Positions 6,770 to 14,918 are shown, counted from the first letter of the stretch. The stretch: 21,672 bases of DNA from an uncultured Clostridia bacterium (GCA_934631985.1 CAKTYE010000042.1:1-21672); one strand, 5' to 3'. The notes: generated by a model not told the origin, from the sequence alone. Numbers and translations: made by a program.

Positions 6770-8716
6770 ATGGATCGAAACGGTTATGTGCCGCCGCGCC
6801 CGGATGCGGAGCGGAAGCGCCGCGCCCAGCGTGTGCCGGCAGTTCCTTCCCGGGTGATGGACGCAGCCGCGCAAACACCCCGGCGGGATACCGCAGCTTC
6901 CTCAAATCAGACACAGCAAGCTGCGCCGATGAACCAGCAGTATGCCGGAAGAACGAATCGGCGGGAAACGAACCCGGCGCAGGGCTATCAGCAACCTGTG
7001 CAGCCGCGCTATCCCAATAACTATTATGCGCCCCAGCAGCGGACGAACGTACAGCCCATGCAGGCACAGCAGCCTGCGTATCCTCCGCAGCAGGAACAGG
7101 GATACGGCAACCAGCGCTACGCCCATCAGGGCGGTAATCCGGGCTATGCGCCCCAGCAGCCGCAGCAGCCCGCCCGGGACATGTATGGCAATGCCATGGG
7201 CTATCCGGCGCAGGGCTATTATCAGCAGACGCCGCCCCAGAAACAGGGGGGCGGGAACGGTCAGCCTCCCCGCAAGGGCGGGATGAAGAAGGTCTGGCTA
7301 GGGCTGGCTGCCGTGATCGTGGTGGCAGGGATCGGTGTGGGCGGCTACTTTGGCATAAAGCATCAAAACGTTGCGAATGCAGTCAACGCCTACAACAATG
7401 TATTCTGCGAGGGCGTGTATGTGGACGGTATCGACCTGGGCGGCATGACCGCCGAGGAAGGCGTGGCGGCGGTGCAGGCCAAGGCGCAGGAGCGCAACAG
7501 CTCCTGGTCGGTGAAGCTAACCTTCGGCGGACAGCTGGTGACGGAGATCACCGCCGATCAGCTGGGCATGACGGTGGACATCATGGACGTGATGAGCCAG
7601 GCGTGGAGCCAGGGCCACACGGGCGACCTGTATGAGCGAAAGGCCGCCATGGACGCGCTGGCAGAAATGCCTTACGAAGCCTACACGGCGATGCCCAGCG
7701 GCAATACCTCGGTGATGGACGGCATTTTGCAGGACATCAAGAATAACGTGTACCGGGCGGCGCAGGATGCGCAGCTCGTCAGCTTTGATCCCAGCTTGGA
7801 TTATCCCTTCACCTTCCAGGAGGAAGTGGCGGGGCGCTATCTGGATACGGCTCCGCTGAAGGAAAAGCTCTATCAGATGGTCTCTACCATGGAAAGCGGT
7901 GAGGTGGAGATCGTTCCCGATGTGATTCAGCCAAACGTGACCGTGGCAGATCTGAAGCAGCATTTGGCGCTGCGGGGAACGGCATCCACGCCGATCTCCA
8001 GTAAAAGCACGGAGGACCGCACCAACAACATCCGCCGCTGCTTTGAGCTGATTTCCGGCACCATCGTGAAGCCGGGGGAGAAGTTCTCCTTCAACAAGGT
8101 GGTCGGGGAACGCTCGGTGAAAAACGGCTTCTATGAGGCCGTCGAGTACGCCTACGGCACAGAGGTCATGGGCGTGGGCGGCGGTTCCTGCCAGGCCAGC
8201 ACCACGGTGTATCAGGCGGCAGTGGTGGCAGGGCTGACCATTGTGGATCGTGAGCCGCACTCCAAGGAAGTCAGCTACGCGGCCTATGGTCAGGACGCGA
8301 CGGTGTATTGGAGCAGCGGGCGCAAGATCGATCTGGTGTTCAAGAACAACACGGATCACGATCTGTACATTGTTGCATCGGTGGAGCAGGACCCCAGCAA
8401 CAAGAAGCGTCTGGTGGCGACGACCACGATCTACGGCGACGACCTGGGCAATGTGCGCTATGAGCTGCAAAGCAAGGTCATCAAGGAAATCGAAGCGCCT
8501 ACCGAGCCGGAGTACGTCAAGGATAAGAAGCAGACTTATGTCACCTACACCGACCAGGAATACCAGGTCAGCAAGGCGCGCAAGGGCTATGAGGTGGAAA
8601 GCTACCGCGTGACGTATGAAAACGAGGTTGCTACCTCGCGGGAGCTGCTGTATACGGATGTGTATGCAGCCAAGGCGGCGCGCATTTATGTCGGCACGAA
8701 AAAGCGGACGGAGTAA
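6770..8716 (+). CDS. VanW-family cell-wall protein with Q/P/G/Y-rich tail
   Basis: The protein has 648 residues. Residues 45-165 form a Gln/Pro/Tyr/Gly-rich disordered tail, and 172-195 is one membrane helix, so the tail should be inside and the rest outside. Residues 213-345 resemble the peptidoglycan-binding-like domain common in VanW proteins. The VanW domain spans about 410-540 with the hallmark GVGGGSCQASTTVYQAA (468-484). Residues 560-642 look like a G5-type beta domain. VanW proteins are widespread in Gram-positives and linked to the envelope, but their biochemical role is unsettled; nothing here shows vancomycin resistance genes. AAGGGGGA sits about 5 nt before the ATG. It lies 45 bp after the PHP gene and is probably the last gene of the ftsH unit. 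Confidence 0.92.
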   Translation: MDRNGYVPPRPDAERKRRAQRVPAVPSRVMDAAAQTPRRDTAASSNQTQQAAPMNQQYAGRTNRRETNPAQGYQQPVQPRYPNNYYAPQQRTNVQPMQAQQPAYPPQQEQGYGNQRYAHQGGNPGYAPQQPQQPARDMYGNAMGYPAQGYYQQTPPQKQGGGNGQPPRKGGMKKVWLGLAAVIVVAGIGVGGYFGIKHQNVANAVNAYNNVFCEGVYVDGIDLGGMTAEEGVAAVQAKAQERNSSWSVKLTFGGQLVTEITADQLGMTVDIMDVMSQAWSQGHTGDLYERKAAMDALAEMPYEAYTAMPSGNTSVMDGILQDIKNNVYRAAQDAQLVSFDPSLDYPFTFQEEVAGRYLDTAPLKEKLYQMVSTMESGEVEIVPDVIQPNVTVADLKQHLALRGTASTPISSKSTEDRTNNIRRCFELISGTIVKPGEKFSFNKVVGERSVKNGFYEAVEYAYGTEVMGVGGGSCQASTTVYQAAVVAGLTIVDREPHSKEVSYAAYGQDATVYWSSGRKIDLVFKNNTDHDLYIVASVEQDPSNKKRLVATTTIYGDDLGNVRYELQSKVIKEIEAPTEPEYVKDKKQTYVTYTDQEYQVSKARKGYEVESYRVTYENEVATSRELLYTDVYAAKAARIYVGTKKRTE

Positions 8717-8730
8717 CTGAAAAAGCATTC

Positions 8731-8893
8731 TAGGGTATGCTTCTAGATGAGACAGGTGCAGCTTCGAGCAGATTTTCATGCAGTGCAAGGATGAAAACCG
8801 AAGGTTTACTGGCGGTAAATCGAGGTTTGAAGACACAGCAATGCTTGAAAAGATGCCGAAGATGCTGCCTGGCGCATTTAGAAGCACACCCTA
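8731..8893. mobile_element. 163-bp imperfect palindrome, MITE-like
   Basis: The ends TAGGGTATGCTTCTAGATG (8731-8749) and, inverted, TAGGGTGTGCTTCTAAATG (8893-8875) are near-identical; 22 of the first 26 bases match. The similarity continues inward through both arms (GCAGC...TTTTCA...), ending in a central hairpin GGTTTAC (8812-8818)/GTAAATC (8815-8821 region). The whole element can fold into one long stem. There is no open reading frame with a recognisable transposase. TA at both outer ends could be a target duplication or part of the repeat. It sits between the VanW stop and its terminator. This fits a non-autonomous palindromic element such as a MITE; a structured RNA is the alternative. 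Confidence 0.7.
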
Positions 8894-8896
8894 ATA

Positions 8897-8935
8897 GGGA
8901 GACAGTCGAAAAGCGGCTGTCTCCCTTAATATTTT
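8897..8935 (+). terminator. Intrinsic terminator downstream of VanW gene and palindrome
   Basis: The stem GGGAGACAG (8897-8905) pairs with CTGTCTCCC (8917-8925) and can extend by two pairs (one a G-T), giving 11 bp. TTAATATTTTT follows. It begins 4 bp beyond the palindrome's right end, so the palindrome lies in the 3' untranslated region of the VanW transcript. Confidence 0.85.
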
Positions 8936-8981
8936 TCCGCCGAACGGGTCACAATGAGCGTGACAAAAGGAGGGGGATCGG

Positions 8982-10295
8982 ATGAAAAAACGTGTGCGCG
9001 GGGCGGCACTGCTGCTGGCAGTCTGCCTGCTGCTGGGCGGCTGCGGCATTTCCATGCAGGAGCATTATGAGCGGGGACAGCTCTATCTGGGCATCGGGGA
9101 CTATGAAACGGCACGGGATATTTTCAGCCAGCTGGGCGACTATGCGGAAGCGCCGCATTACGCGATGTATGCAGCAGCGCTGCAAGCCATGCGGACGGGA
9201 AGCTGGGCCTTGGCAGAAGCAAATCTGCGGCTGATCGCGCCCTTTGCGCAAAGCGGCTGGTGCCTGCGCTACATTGCGGCGGCAAAGCAGGCAGAGGAGG
9301 GCGGATTGGCGGACGCACTGGCGGGCTTTGAAGCGCTGGGGAGCTTTCTGGACAGCGCGGAGCAGGCGGAAGAGCTGCGGGAAAAGATACCGCTGCAGGC
9401 GCTGGCCCGGGCGGAAGCCATGCTGGACAGCGGTCACTATGCGGAAGCACGGACGCTGCTGGAAAGCCTGGAACCCTCGCAAAAGCAAATGGAGCTGCTG
9501 ACCCGGTGCGAGACGGAGCAGCTGACGGCGAAGTATGACCAGGCCTGCGCACTGTATCAGTCCAGGCAGTGGCAGGCGGCAAAGGACGCTTTTGAAGCTC
9601 TGGGGGAGTATCGGGACAGTGCGGCGCGGGCCATGACCTGCCGAAGCGAGCTGTATAGCGCGGCAGAGAAGGCCTATCAAACGGTGACGATGGAGACGGC
9701 TTCCGCAGTGATGGCGGCGTATCAGCAATTAGAGGATTACCTGAACAGCAACAGGCGGCTGGAGGAGCTGGAAGCCCGCTGGGATACAAACCTGCTGTTG
9801 GCAGCATCGGCAAAGGAGCAGCCTTATGTAGTGTTCGGCAGCTATCCACTGACGGAAAGCGGCGAGCCTGCACCCCTGATCTGGCGCGTGGTGGACGTGA
9901 CAGCGGATCGGGTGACGCTGCTGAGCTGTCAGGTACTGGACGCGATGCCTGCCGCCGAGGCTACGGCGCTGGAGCTGGGGCTGAATGCGGCAGAGGCGGC
10001 TGCAAAGCAGGTGCTGTCCCTGCCCACGGCGGCGCAGGTCGGGGAGAATCGCATTTGCAAGGCAACGGCTTATGCGCTGGCACAGGGCGTGCGGCACCAT
10101 GCGGATGGCGGCGCGTGGTATGCGCTGGCAGAGGATGCAGGAAACGGCTATCAGGCGGCGGTATGGTACAACGGGCAGATCAATCGCGTTCGGGCGGATT
10201 ATGCCGGGACGGGCGTGCGGCCCGTGGTAACGTTCTCACTGAATGATTATGCCTTTACGGCGGGAAACGGCACGGCGGAAAATCCATTTCGATAA
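8982..10295 (+). CDS. Lipoprotein with helical repeats and DUF6273-like C-terminal domain
   Basis: The 437-residue protein starts with a lipoprotein signal peptide: basic MKKRVRG, a hydrophobic core, and lipobox LGGC with C21 as the lipid-modified residue. Residues 25-265 are alpha-helical repeats resembling TPR units, with recurring patterns such as FxALGxxxDSA (116-125 and 204-214) and AxxLLxSGHYxEA. Residues 281-437 start with YVVFGSYPL, contain LIWRVVD and VTLLSCQVLD, and end with GVRPVVTFSLN and GTAENPF, which resembles DUF6273-type domains. No catalytic site is visible, so a surface scaffold or binding role is possible. AAAGGAGGG lies about 6 nt before the ATG. No clear promoter is seen in the 46 bp after the preceding terminator. 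Codon use is like that of its neighbours. Confidence 0.82.
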   Translation: MKKRVRGAALLLAVCLLLGGCGISMQEHYERGQLYLGIGDYETARDIFSQLGDYAEAPHYAMYAAALQAMRTGSWALAEANLRLIAPFAQSGWCLRYIAAAKQAEEGGLADALAGFEALGSFLDSAEQAEELREKIPLQALARAEAMLDSGHYAEARTLLESLEPSQKQMELLTRCETEQLTAKYDQACALYQSRQWQAAKDAFEALGEYRDSAARAMTCRSELYSAAEKAYQTVTMETASAVMAAYQQLEDYLNSNRRLEELEARWDTNLLLAASAKEQPYVVFGSYPLTESGEPAPLIWRVVDVTADRVTLLSCQVLDAMPAAEATALELGLNAAEAAAKQVLSLPTAAQVGENRICKATAYALAQGVRHHADGGAWYALAEDAGNGYQAAVWYNGQINRVRADYAGTGVRPVVTFSLNDYAFTAGNGTAENPFR

Positions 10296-10302
10296 GGCGC
10301 GG

Positions 10303-10357
10303 GGCAGGGACGCTTTCGGCGGCGGGAGCGTCCCTGCCTTGCGTTTGTCGTTTTTTT
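10303..10357 (+). terminator. Strong intrinsic terminator after the lipoprotein gene
   Basis: A perfect 12-bp stem pairs GGCAGGGACGCT (10303-10314) with AGCGTCCCTGCC (10327-10338) across a 12-nt loop. A T-rich stretch ending in seven Ts (10351-10357) follows. Confidence 0.9.
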
Positions 10358-10381
10358 GGAAGTGCTCGCCGGATAAATGAA

Positions 10382-10410
10382 TTGCCATTTCAACAGTTTC
10401 GTGCTATACT
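10382..10410 (+). promoter_or_regulatory. Putative sigma-A promoter of the hydrolase/two-component operon
   Basis: TTGCCA (10382-10387) and TATACT (10405-10410) are spaced by exactly 17 bp, with TG one base before the -10 (TGCTATACT, extended -10). The leader is about 22 nt to the ATG at 10439. Confidence 0.8.
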
Positions 10411-10438
10411 GATTGTGTTTTTTGGGGAGGAGAACCAG

Positions 10439-11299
10439 ATGTATATGACACAAAAGAAAAGTGCGCTGACTTTATTAACGCTGAATACCCATAGCCTGAT
10501 GATGCCCGACAACGCCTTCTGTCTGCGTACCCTTGCGGATGCTTTTGTGCAGGAGCAGGTGGATGTGCTGGCCCTGCAGGAGGTCAATCAGGAGGGGAAT
10601 GCGCCGACACTGCCCATGGAGAAGCTGGAAGTGCTGGGCTATCGGGACAGCGGTTCGGCGCGGCCTGTGAAGGCGGGCAGCTTCGCCGTGCTGCTGGCAG
10701 AGGAGCTGGCGCAGCGGGGCGTGCAGGTGCAGTGGACGTGGGCCTTCGCCCATGTGGGCTATGACCGCTATGACGAAGGACTGGCGCTTTTCTCCCGTGG
10801 AAAGATAACTGAGGCAGGGACGCTGTCCATTTCTGCACCTGCGGGGCGCTGCGCACGGGTCACGCCGTTCATTCGGACGGAATGCGCGGGAAAAAGCGTC
10901 TTGTGCTATGCGGCGCATATGGGCTGGTGGCAGGACGCAGAGGACCCCTTCGTGCAGCAGTGGGAGAAGCTCTCAATGGATGCAAAAACGCGCAGCGCGG
11001 GAGAAGCGGTATATCTGCTGGGGGACTTCAACAGTCCGGCGCATGTTCGCGGCGAGGGCTATGATCGGATGATGCAGGACGGCTGGCAGGATTGCTATGT
11101 CCGCGCGGCGAAAAAAGATGACGGCATGACCGTGGGCGGCAAGATCGACGGCTGGCGGGAAGGCAAGGACGAAGCCCGCCGCATTGACCTTGCGCTGACC
11201 CGGGGAACGATGGGGACATGCCGTAGCCGGGTGATCTTTAACGGGGCGTTTTATCCCGTGGTATCGGATCATTATGGCGTATTGACAGAAGAAATGTGA
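10439..11299 (+). CDS. Endonuclease/exonuclease/phosphatase-fold hydrolase
   Basis: The protein has 286 residues and carries the EEP (DNase I-like) active-site pattern: N16 in LTLNTHS, E48 in ALQEVNQ, H160 in YAAHMGWW, GDFNSP (195-200) and the C-terminal SDHYGV (276-281). The family is metal-dependent and cuts phosphodiester or phosphate-ester bonds in nucleic acids, sphingomyelin, inositol phosphates and similar substrates; the substrate here cannot be read from sequence. No signal peptide is seen, so it is probably cytoplasmic. I chose the ATG at 10439 because GGGGAGGAG precedes it at good spacing; an upstream in-frame start at 10382 would lie within the promoter. It is the first gene of a run with a histidine phosphatase and a two-component system. 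Confidence 0.88.
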   Translation: MYMTQKKSALTLLTLNTHSLMMPDNAFCLRTLADAFVQEQVDVLALQEVNQEGNAPTLPMEKLEVLGYRDSGSARPVKAGSFAVLLAEELAQRGVQVQWTWAFAHVGYDRYDEGLALFSRGKITEAGTLSISAPAGRCARVTPFIRTECAGKSVLCYAAHMGWWQDAEDPFVQQWEKLSMDAKTRSAGEAVYLLGDFNSPAHVRGEGYDRMMQDGWQDCYVRAAKKDDGMTVGGKIDGWREGKDEARRIDLALTRGTMGTCRSRVIFNGAFYPVVSDHYGVLTEEM

Positions 11300-11324
11300 A
11301 GAAGCAGAAAGGGGAAAACGAAAG

Positions 11325-12056
11325 ATGAAGCTGCTGATCGTTCGCCATGGCGAACCTGATTATGAACATGATTCCCTGACGGAAAAGGGCTGGCGCGAGG
11401 CCGAGCTGCTGGCGGATCGCCTGTGCAGGCTGAACGTCAAGGCATTTTATATGTCGCCGCTGGGCCGTGCGCAGGCAACGGCGAAGCCTACGCTGGAGCG
11501 GCTGGGCCGTCAGGCGGAGGTGCTGCCCTGGCTGCATGAATTCCGCGGCAAGGTGCTGGATCCCATGACGGGCAAGGATACGATCTCTTGGGACATGATG
11601 CCTAAGTACTGGAAGAACCGTCCCGAGCTGTTCGACCGGGAGGCCTGGCGCATCAACGATCTGTATGCAACGGGCAACGCCGGGGCGATTTATGACGAGA
11701 CGGCGGCAGGAGTGGACGCGCTGCTGGCGAAGCACGGCTATGTGCGGGACGGCGGGCTGTATCACAGCGAAGCGCCGAACACGGATACCATTGTGCTGTT
11801 CTGTCACCTGGCGCTGGGTATGACCATCGTGTCTCACTTGCAGGGCATTTCTCCAGTGGTGCTGTGGCACAACTTTTTCATGCCCACCAGCTCGGTGACA
11901 ACGCTGGTGACGGAGGAGCGCCGCCCCAATGAAATTTCCTTCCGCTGTCTGCAAATGGGCGATACCTCCCACCTGTACGCGGGCGGGGAGCCGATCTCCC
12001 ATGCGGGCTTTTTCCGGGAGACCTACGCCTTGGAGGACGGCAAGGAGGCACAGTAA
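11325..12056 (+). CDS. Histidine phosphatase (phosphoglycerate mutase-like) family protein
   Basis: The protein has 243 residues and begins MKLLIVRHGEPDY, with the phospho-accepting H8 in the RHG motif. It has the SPLGRAQATA block (44-53), E72, and a second histidine H161 in LFCHLALGM, a variant of the usual SHG/GHG context. This branch removes or transfers phosphate through a phosphohistidine; members act on sugars, cofactor precursors or proteins, and the substrate here is unknown. AAAGGGGA lies about 10 nt before the start. The stop codon TAA is directly followed by the ATG of the sensor kinase gene, so the two are almost certainly co-transcribed and coupled. Confidence 0.9.
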   Translation: MKLLIVRHGEPDYEHDSLTEKGWREAELLADRLCRLNVKAFYMSPLGRAQATAKPTLERLGRQAEVLPWLHEFRGKVLDPMTGKDTISWDMMPKYWKNRPELFDREAWRINDLYATGNAGAIYDETAAGVDALLAKHGYVRDGGLYHSEAPNTDTIVLFCHLALGMTIVSHLQGISPVVLWHNFFMPTSSVTTLVTEERRPNEISFRCLQMGDTSHLYAGGEPISHAGFFRETYALEDGKEAQ

Positions 12057-13859
12057 ATGAAGCGCAGGCAGGAAAAGCAGCGCAGCGTGGAAAAGCATCA
12101 CACGCTGCATCGTTCCGTTCGCAGGGCCATGGCGCTGTGCGTCCTTGCCTGCGCCCTGCTGGGGCTTGGCAGCATCGGCATGCTGGCGGACTCCTATGAC
12201 GCAGCGTTTGCCGAGCAGCAAAGCGAGGTCGCGGAACGCTACTTTTCCCAGCTGAAAACCTGCATGAACGACAGTGTGCTGATGTCCAAGCAGCTGCTGG
12301 GCAGCGAGACGATCCAGACGGCGCTGGCAGAGGTGCGGGACACAGATGCTTCCACCCGCGCCCATGCACTGGCCCGCGTTCAGCTTCGGGATGCAACCGC
12401 CATGCTGGCAGGGGAGCGCTCCCGCTCCATTGCCCATGTGGATGTGGTGGACGTCAACGGCAACTTTTACGGCTATGGCTCGATGCCCATGACGGCAGGG
12501 CTTCAGCAAAAGCTGATTGCGCTGACGGAGCGCTGCCCACTGGACGGCACGGCCTACTGGTTTGCGCTGAACGACGACGGCACAAGCTATTTGGTGCTGG
12601 TGCGGGCCATTCGCGAGACAAAGAATCTGTCCCTGCGGCACCTGGGCTATGAGCTGCTGATGATGGACCTGCGCAACTGCCTGAGCAAGGCGGATGCGGT
12701 GAACAAGCGCTTTATTGACACCACGGATATTTATCTGGATGGGGAGTTGATCTGTCAGGGGGAGAAAAGCCCGGTGACGGGCGTGACCCTGCCCCTGAAC
12801 GAGCAGTGGCAGCTGATGAATTTTTCCGGACGCAGGTATCTGGTGACCCAGGGCAGCTTCTTCAATAGCCGCATTTGGATGGTCAACTTTCTGGATTATA
12901 CAACGCTGACGCACACGCTGGAGCAGATCAGACTGTGGCTGCTGGGCCTGCTGCTGGTGGTCATGCTGGTGGTGCTGTGCATGGGTGTGCGGGGCGTGGA
13001 CAAGCACTTCCAGAACCTGGAAAAGCTGACGGACACCGTGACGCAGATGCGCTATGGCGAGGTGCATGTGGAGCTGGACAGGGAGTTGCTGGGCGCGGAC
13101 GATGAAGTGGGTGTTTTCGCAAGGCGCTTCCAGCAGGCCATGAACCGCATTGACGATCTGGTGAACCGCGATCTGAAGAAGCAGCTTTTCGCGACCCAGG
13201 CCCAGTGCCGCATGCTTCAGGCGCAGATACGCCCGCATTTCCTGTACAACACGCTGGAAACCATCCACGCCGCTGCCATTCGGGACGGCAACACGGAGAT
13301 CAGCCGCATGGCGCTGAGCCTTTCACGGCTGGTGCGCGCGTCCTATCGCGGCTCCATGTGGGGGCCACTGCAAAGCGAGATTTCCTTTGTGCAGGAATAT
13401 TTGTCCATTTATCGAATCCGTTTTGGAGAACGCTTACAGGCACTGATTGAATACGACCCGGATGATGGGGATATTCTGCTGCCACAGATGACCTTGCAGC
13501 CGCTGGTGGAAAATTCCATCCGCTATGGCCTGATGAAAAAGGTAGGCAAGGGCCGGGTGCGGCTGCGGATACGGCACACTGGGGATCGGCTGAAGATCAG
13601 CCTGTATGACAACGGGATCGGCTTCCCGAAGGAGCTGATGGAGAAATATCAGCACATGCAGCTTGCCGAGGAATTGGAGCTGCATGGCAGCGCGAATGTG
13701 CTGGCACGGCTGAAATATACCTACGGCGATGAGGCCCATGTGCAGCTGCACAGCAAAGAGGGCTGCTGGACGAACCTTTCCATCAACATTCCCGATAAGC
13801 TGCCGGAGAGTATTCGCAAGGAGGCGGAGGAGGATGTACAGGGTACTGCTCGTGGATGA
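12057..13859 (+). CDS. Sensor histidine kinase, YesM-type
   Basis: The 600-residue membrane kinase has a helix at about 24-43, an extracytoplasmic sensor region of about 240 residues, and a second helix at 292-310. A HAMP-like linker (311-370) leads to the His_kinase domain with QAQIRPHFLYNTL, where H394 is the likely phosphorylation site. The ATP-binding domain has QPLVENSIRYGL (481-492, N-box) and SLYDNGIGFP (515-524, G1). YesM-type kinases usually sense extracellular carbohydrates or cell-envelope signals and pair with AraC-type regulators, as here. AAGGAGG (12042-12048) lies 8 nt before the ATG. The 3' end overlaps the response regulator by 26 bp. The ligand is unknown; the ABC importer 4 kb downstream is a possible target. 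Confidence 0.94.
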   Translation: MKRRQEKQRSVEKHHTLHRSVRRAMALCVLACALLGLGSIGMLADSYDAAFAEQQSEVAERYFSQLKTCMNDSVLMSKQLLGSETIQTALAEVRDTDASTRAHALARVQLRDATAMLAGERSRSIAHVDVVDVNGNFYGYGSMPMTAGLQQKLIALTERCPLDGTAYWFALNDDGTSYLVLVRAIRETKNLSLRHLGYELLMMDLRNCLSKADAVNKRFIDTTDIYLDGELICQGEKSPVTGVTLPLNEQWQLMNFSGRRYLVTQGSFFNSRIWMVNFLDYTTLTHTLEQIRLWLLGLLLVVMLVVLCMGVRGVDKHFQNLEKLTDTVTQMRYGEVHVELDRELLGADDEVGVFARRFQQAMNRIDDLVNRDLKKQLFATQAQCRMLQAQIRPHFLYNTLETIHAAAIRDGNTEISRMALSLSRLVRASYRGSMWGPLQSEISFVQEYLSIYRIRFGERLQALIEYDPDDGDILLPQMTLQPLVENSIRYGLMKKVGKGRVRLRIRHTGDRLKISLYDNGIGFPKELMEKYQHMQLAEELELHGSANVLARLKYTYGDEAHVQLHSKEGCWTNLSINIPDKLPESIRKEAEEDVQGTARG

Positions 13860-14559
13860 CGAGCCGCTGACGCTGGCGCACACGCGCAGCGTGGTGGAGT
13901 GCGGCCTTGCGCAGTGCGAGATCATTGGCACGGCGACCAATGGGCTGGAGGGTATTGAGGCTATCCGCCGCCTGAAGCCGGACGTGGTGATCACCGATGT
14001 GGTGATGCCCGGCGCGACGGGCTTGGAGCTGATCGACGCGACGCTGGAGGAAAGCCGGTGCCACTTTATTGTGCTGTCCGGGTATCAAGAATTTGAATAT
14101 GTGCGGCATGCCATGCGGTCGGGTGCGGTGGATTACCTTTTGAAGCCCATTACGGTGCAGGATCTTCGGCAGGCGTTTGCGCGTTTAGGCGGCGAGGATA
14201 CGGCGGAGGAAAGCTATGAACAGCGCTATGGTTCGCTGGTAGCGCAGGTGATCCGTGCTATTGACGAGCATTATGCGGAGCCGGAGCTGTCGCTGGGCTG
14301 GATATGCGACAATGAGCTTTTCATGAACAGCACCCATGTGGGGCGTTTATTTCAGAAGAGGACAGGGCAGAAGTTCACTACTTGGCTGACGGAGAAGCGC
14401 CTATGCGAAGCACGGCAATTGATGGATCATGATCGGGATATGTCGGTTGCCGAAGCAGCAGAGCGTGCGGGCTTTTCTTCCGCAAAGTATTTCACAGAGG
14501 TCTTTCGGAAGAATTACGGCATGTCGCCGGGGCAATATAAGCAAGAGGAAAAGGCATAA
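13834..14559 (+). CDS. Response regulator, REC plus AraC-type DNA-binding domain
   Basis: The 241-residue protein has an N-terminal receiver domain with D8 and D9 (LLVDDE), phospho-acceptor D55 in VVITDVVMPG, the switch serine in VLSGYQEFEYV and K104 in YLLKPI. The C-terminal 100 residues hold two helix-turn-helix motifs of the AraC/XylS type, including LCDxELFMNSTHVGRLFQKRTG-like and SVAEAAERAGFSSAKYFTEVFRK-like stretches, ending in the family MSPGQYK. It is shorter than many YesN-type regulators because the linker is short. I chose the ATG at 13834, preceded by GGCGGAGGAGG; the longer in-frame extension to 13729 has no ribosome site and a non-family Arg-rich sequence. It overlaps the kinase gene, as is usual for a cognate pair. 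Confidence 0.93.
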   Translation: MYRVLLVDDEPLTLAHTRSVVECGLAQCEIIGTATNGLEGIEAIRRLKPDVVITDVVMPGATGLELIDATLEESRCHFIVLSGYQEFEYVRHAMRSGAVDYLLKPITVQDLRQAFARLGGEDTAEESYEQRYGSLVAQVIRAIDEHYAEPELSLGWICDNELFMNSTHVGRLFQKRTGQKFTTWLTEKRLCEARQLMDHDRDMSVAEAAERAGFSSAKYFTEVFRKNYGMSPGQYKQEEKA

Positions 14560-14568
14560 CATCCATAG

Positions 14569-14605
14569 AAAAGCGGGGGAGACAGGGAAGTCTTCCTCGC
14601 TTTTT
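14569..14605 (+). terminator. Intrinsic terminator of the two-component operon
   Basis: A 15-bp stem with two G-T pairs joins 14569-14583 (AAAAGCGGGGGAGAC) and 14590-14604 (GTCTTCCTCGCTTTT) around a 6-nt loop, with Ts to 14605. It lies 9 bp after the response regulator stop. Confidence 0.88.
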
Positions 14606-14708
14606 GATGGATGGAGGGCATGTGCAATGCCACTGACATGAGGTATTTCATGATATAACAGGGATGCAGGGAAGTACTGATTTAGCACTAGTGCAAGACT
14701 TTAGCTTG

Positions 14709-14755
14709 CCTCCTTCCGCAGAAGGAGGGGGACCGCCTGCCGTCAGGCAGGTGGT
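14709..14755. repeat. REP-like double hairpin, copy 1
   Basis: Two stem-loops stand in tandem. CCTCCTTC (14709-14716) pairs with GAAGGAGG (14721-14728) over a CGCA loop. ACCGCCTGCC (14732-14741) pairs with GGCAGGTGGT (14746-14755) with one G-T pair. The layout matches copy 2 at 15169-15201: a CCTCC-type hairpin followed at once by a second GC-rich hairpin. It resembles interspersed repeats common in gut Clostridia, by recollection only. Confidence 0.6.
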
Positions 14756-14862
14756 GGAAGATAAATTCACCTGCTGGAGCATCAAAGCGTTTATATAGTC
14801 CCAGCCACACCCCAAGTCCCGGCGGCATACCCCCGCACTGAATTTCCAGCTAGAGAGTATTT

Positions 14863-14882
14863 CGTCCGTCTGCGGACGGACG
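14863..14882. repeat. 8-bp stem-loop
   Basis: CGTCCGTC (14863-14870) pairs perfectly with GACGGACG (14875-14882) across a 4-nt loop. It is the first of three closely spaced hairpins between the two REP-like units. Confidence 0.6.
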
Positions 14883-14883
14883 A

Positions 14884-14909
14884 CCCACTTTGCACGCGGG
14901 CAAAGTGGG
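14884..14909. repeat. 10-bp stem-loop
   Basis: CCCACTTTGC (14884-14893) pairs perfectly with GCAAAGTGGG (14900-14909) across a 6-nt loop, one base after the preceding hairpin ends. Confidence 0.65.
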
Positions 14910-14918
14910 CAAAGCCGC

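Noticed and set aside
6770..8716. Vancomycin resistance locus
   Set aside because: VanW-domain proteins are common outside resistance clusters, and no vanHAX, vanRS or vanY homologue lies nearby.
8737..8985. 82-codon plus-strand frame through the palindrome
   Set aside because: It crosses both arms of the palindrome and the terminator, so coding is unlikely.
11238..13268. 676-codon open frame on the minus strand
   Set aside because: It is opposite the histidine phosphatase and sensor kinase genes, which have full family motifs; no domain is visible in the antisense frame.
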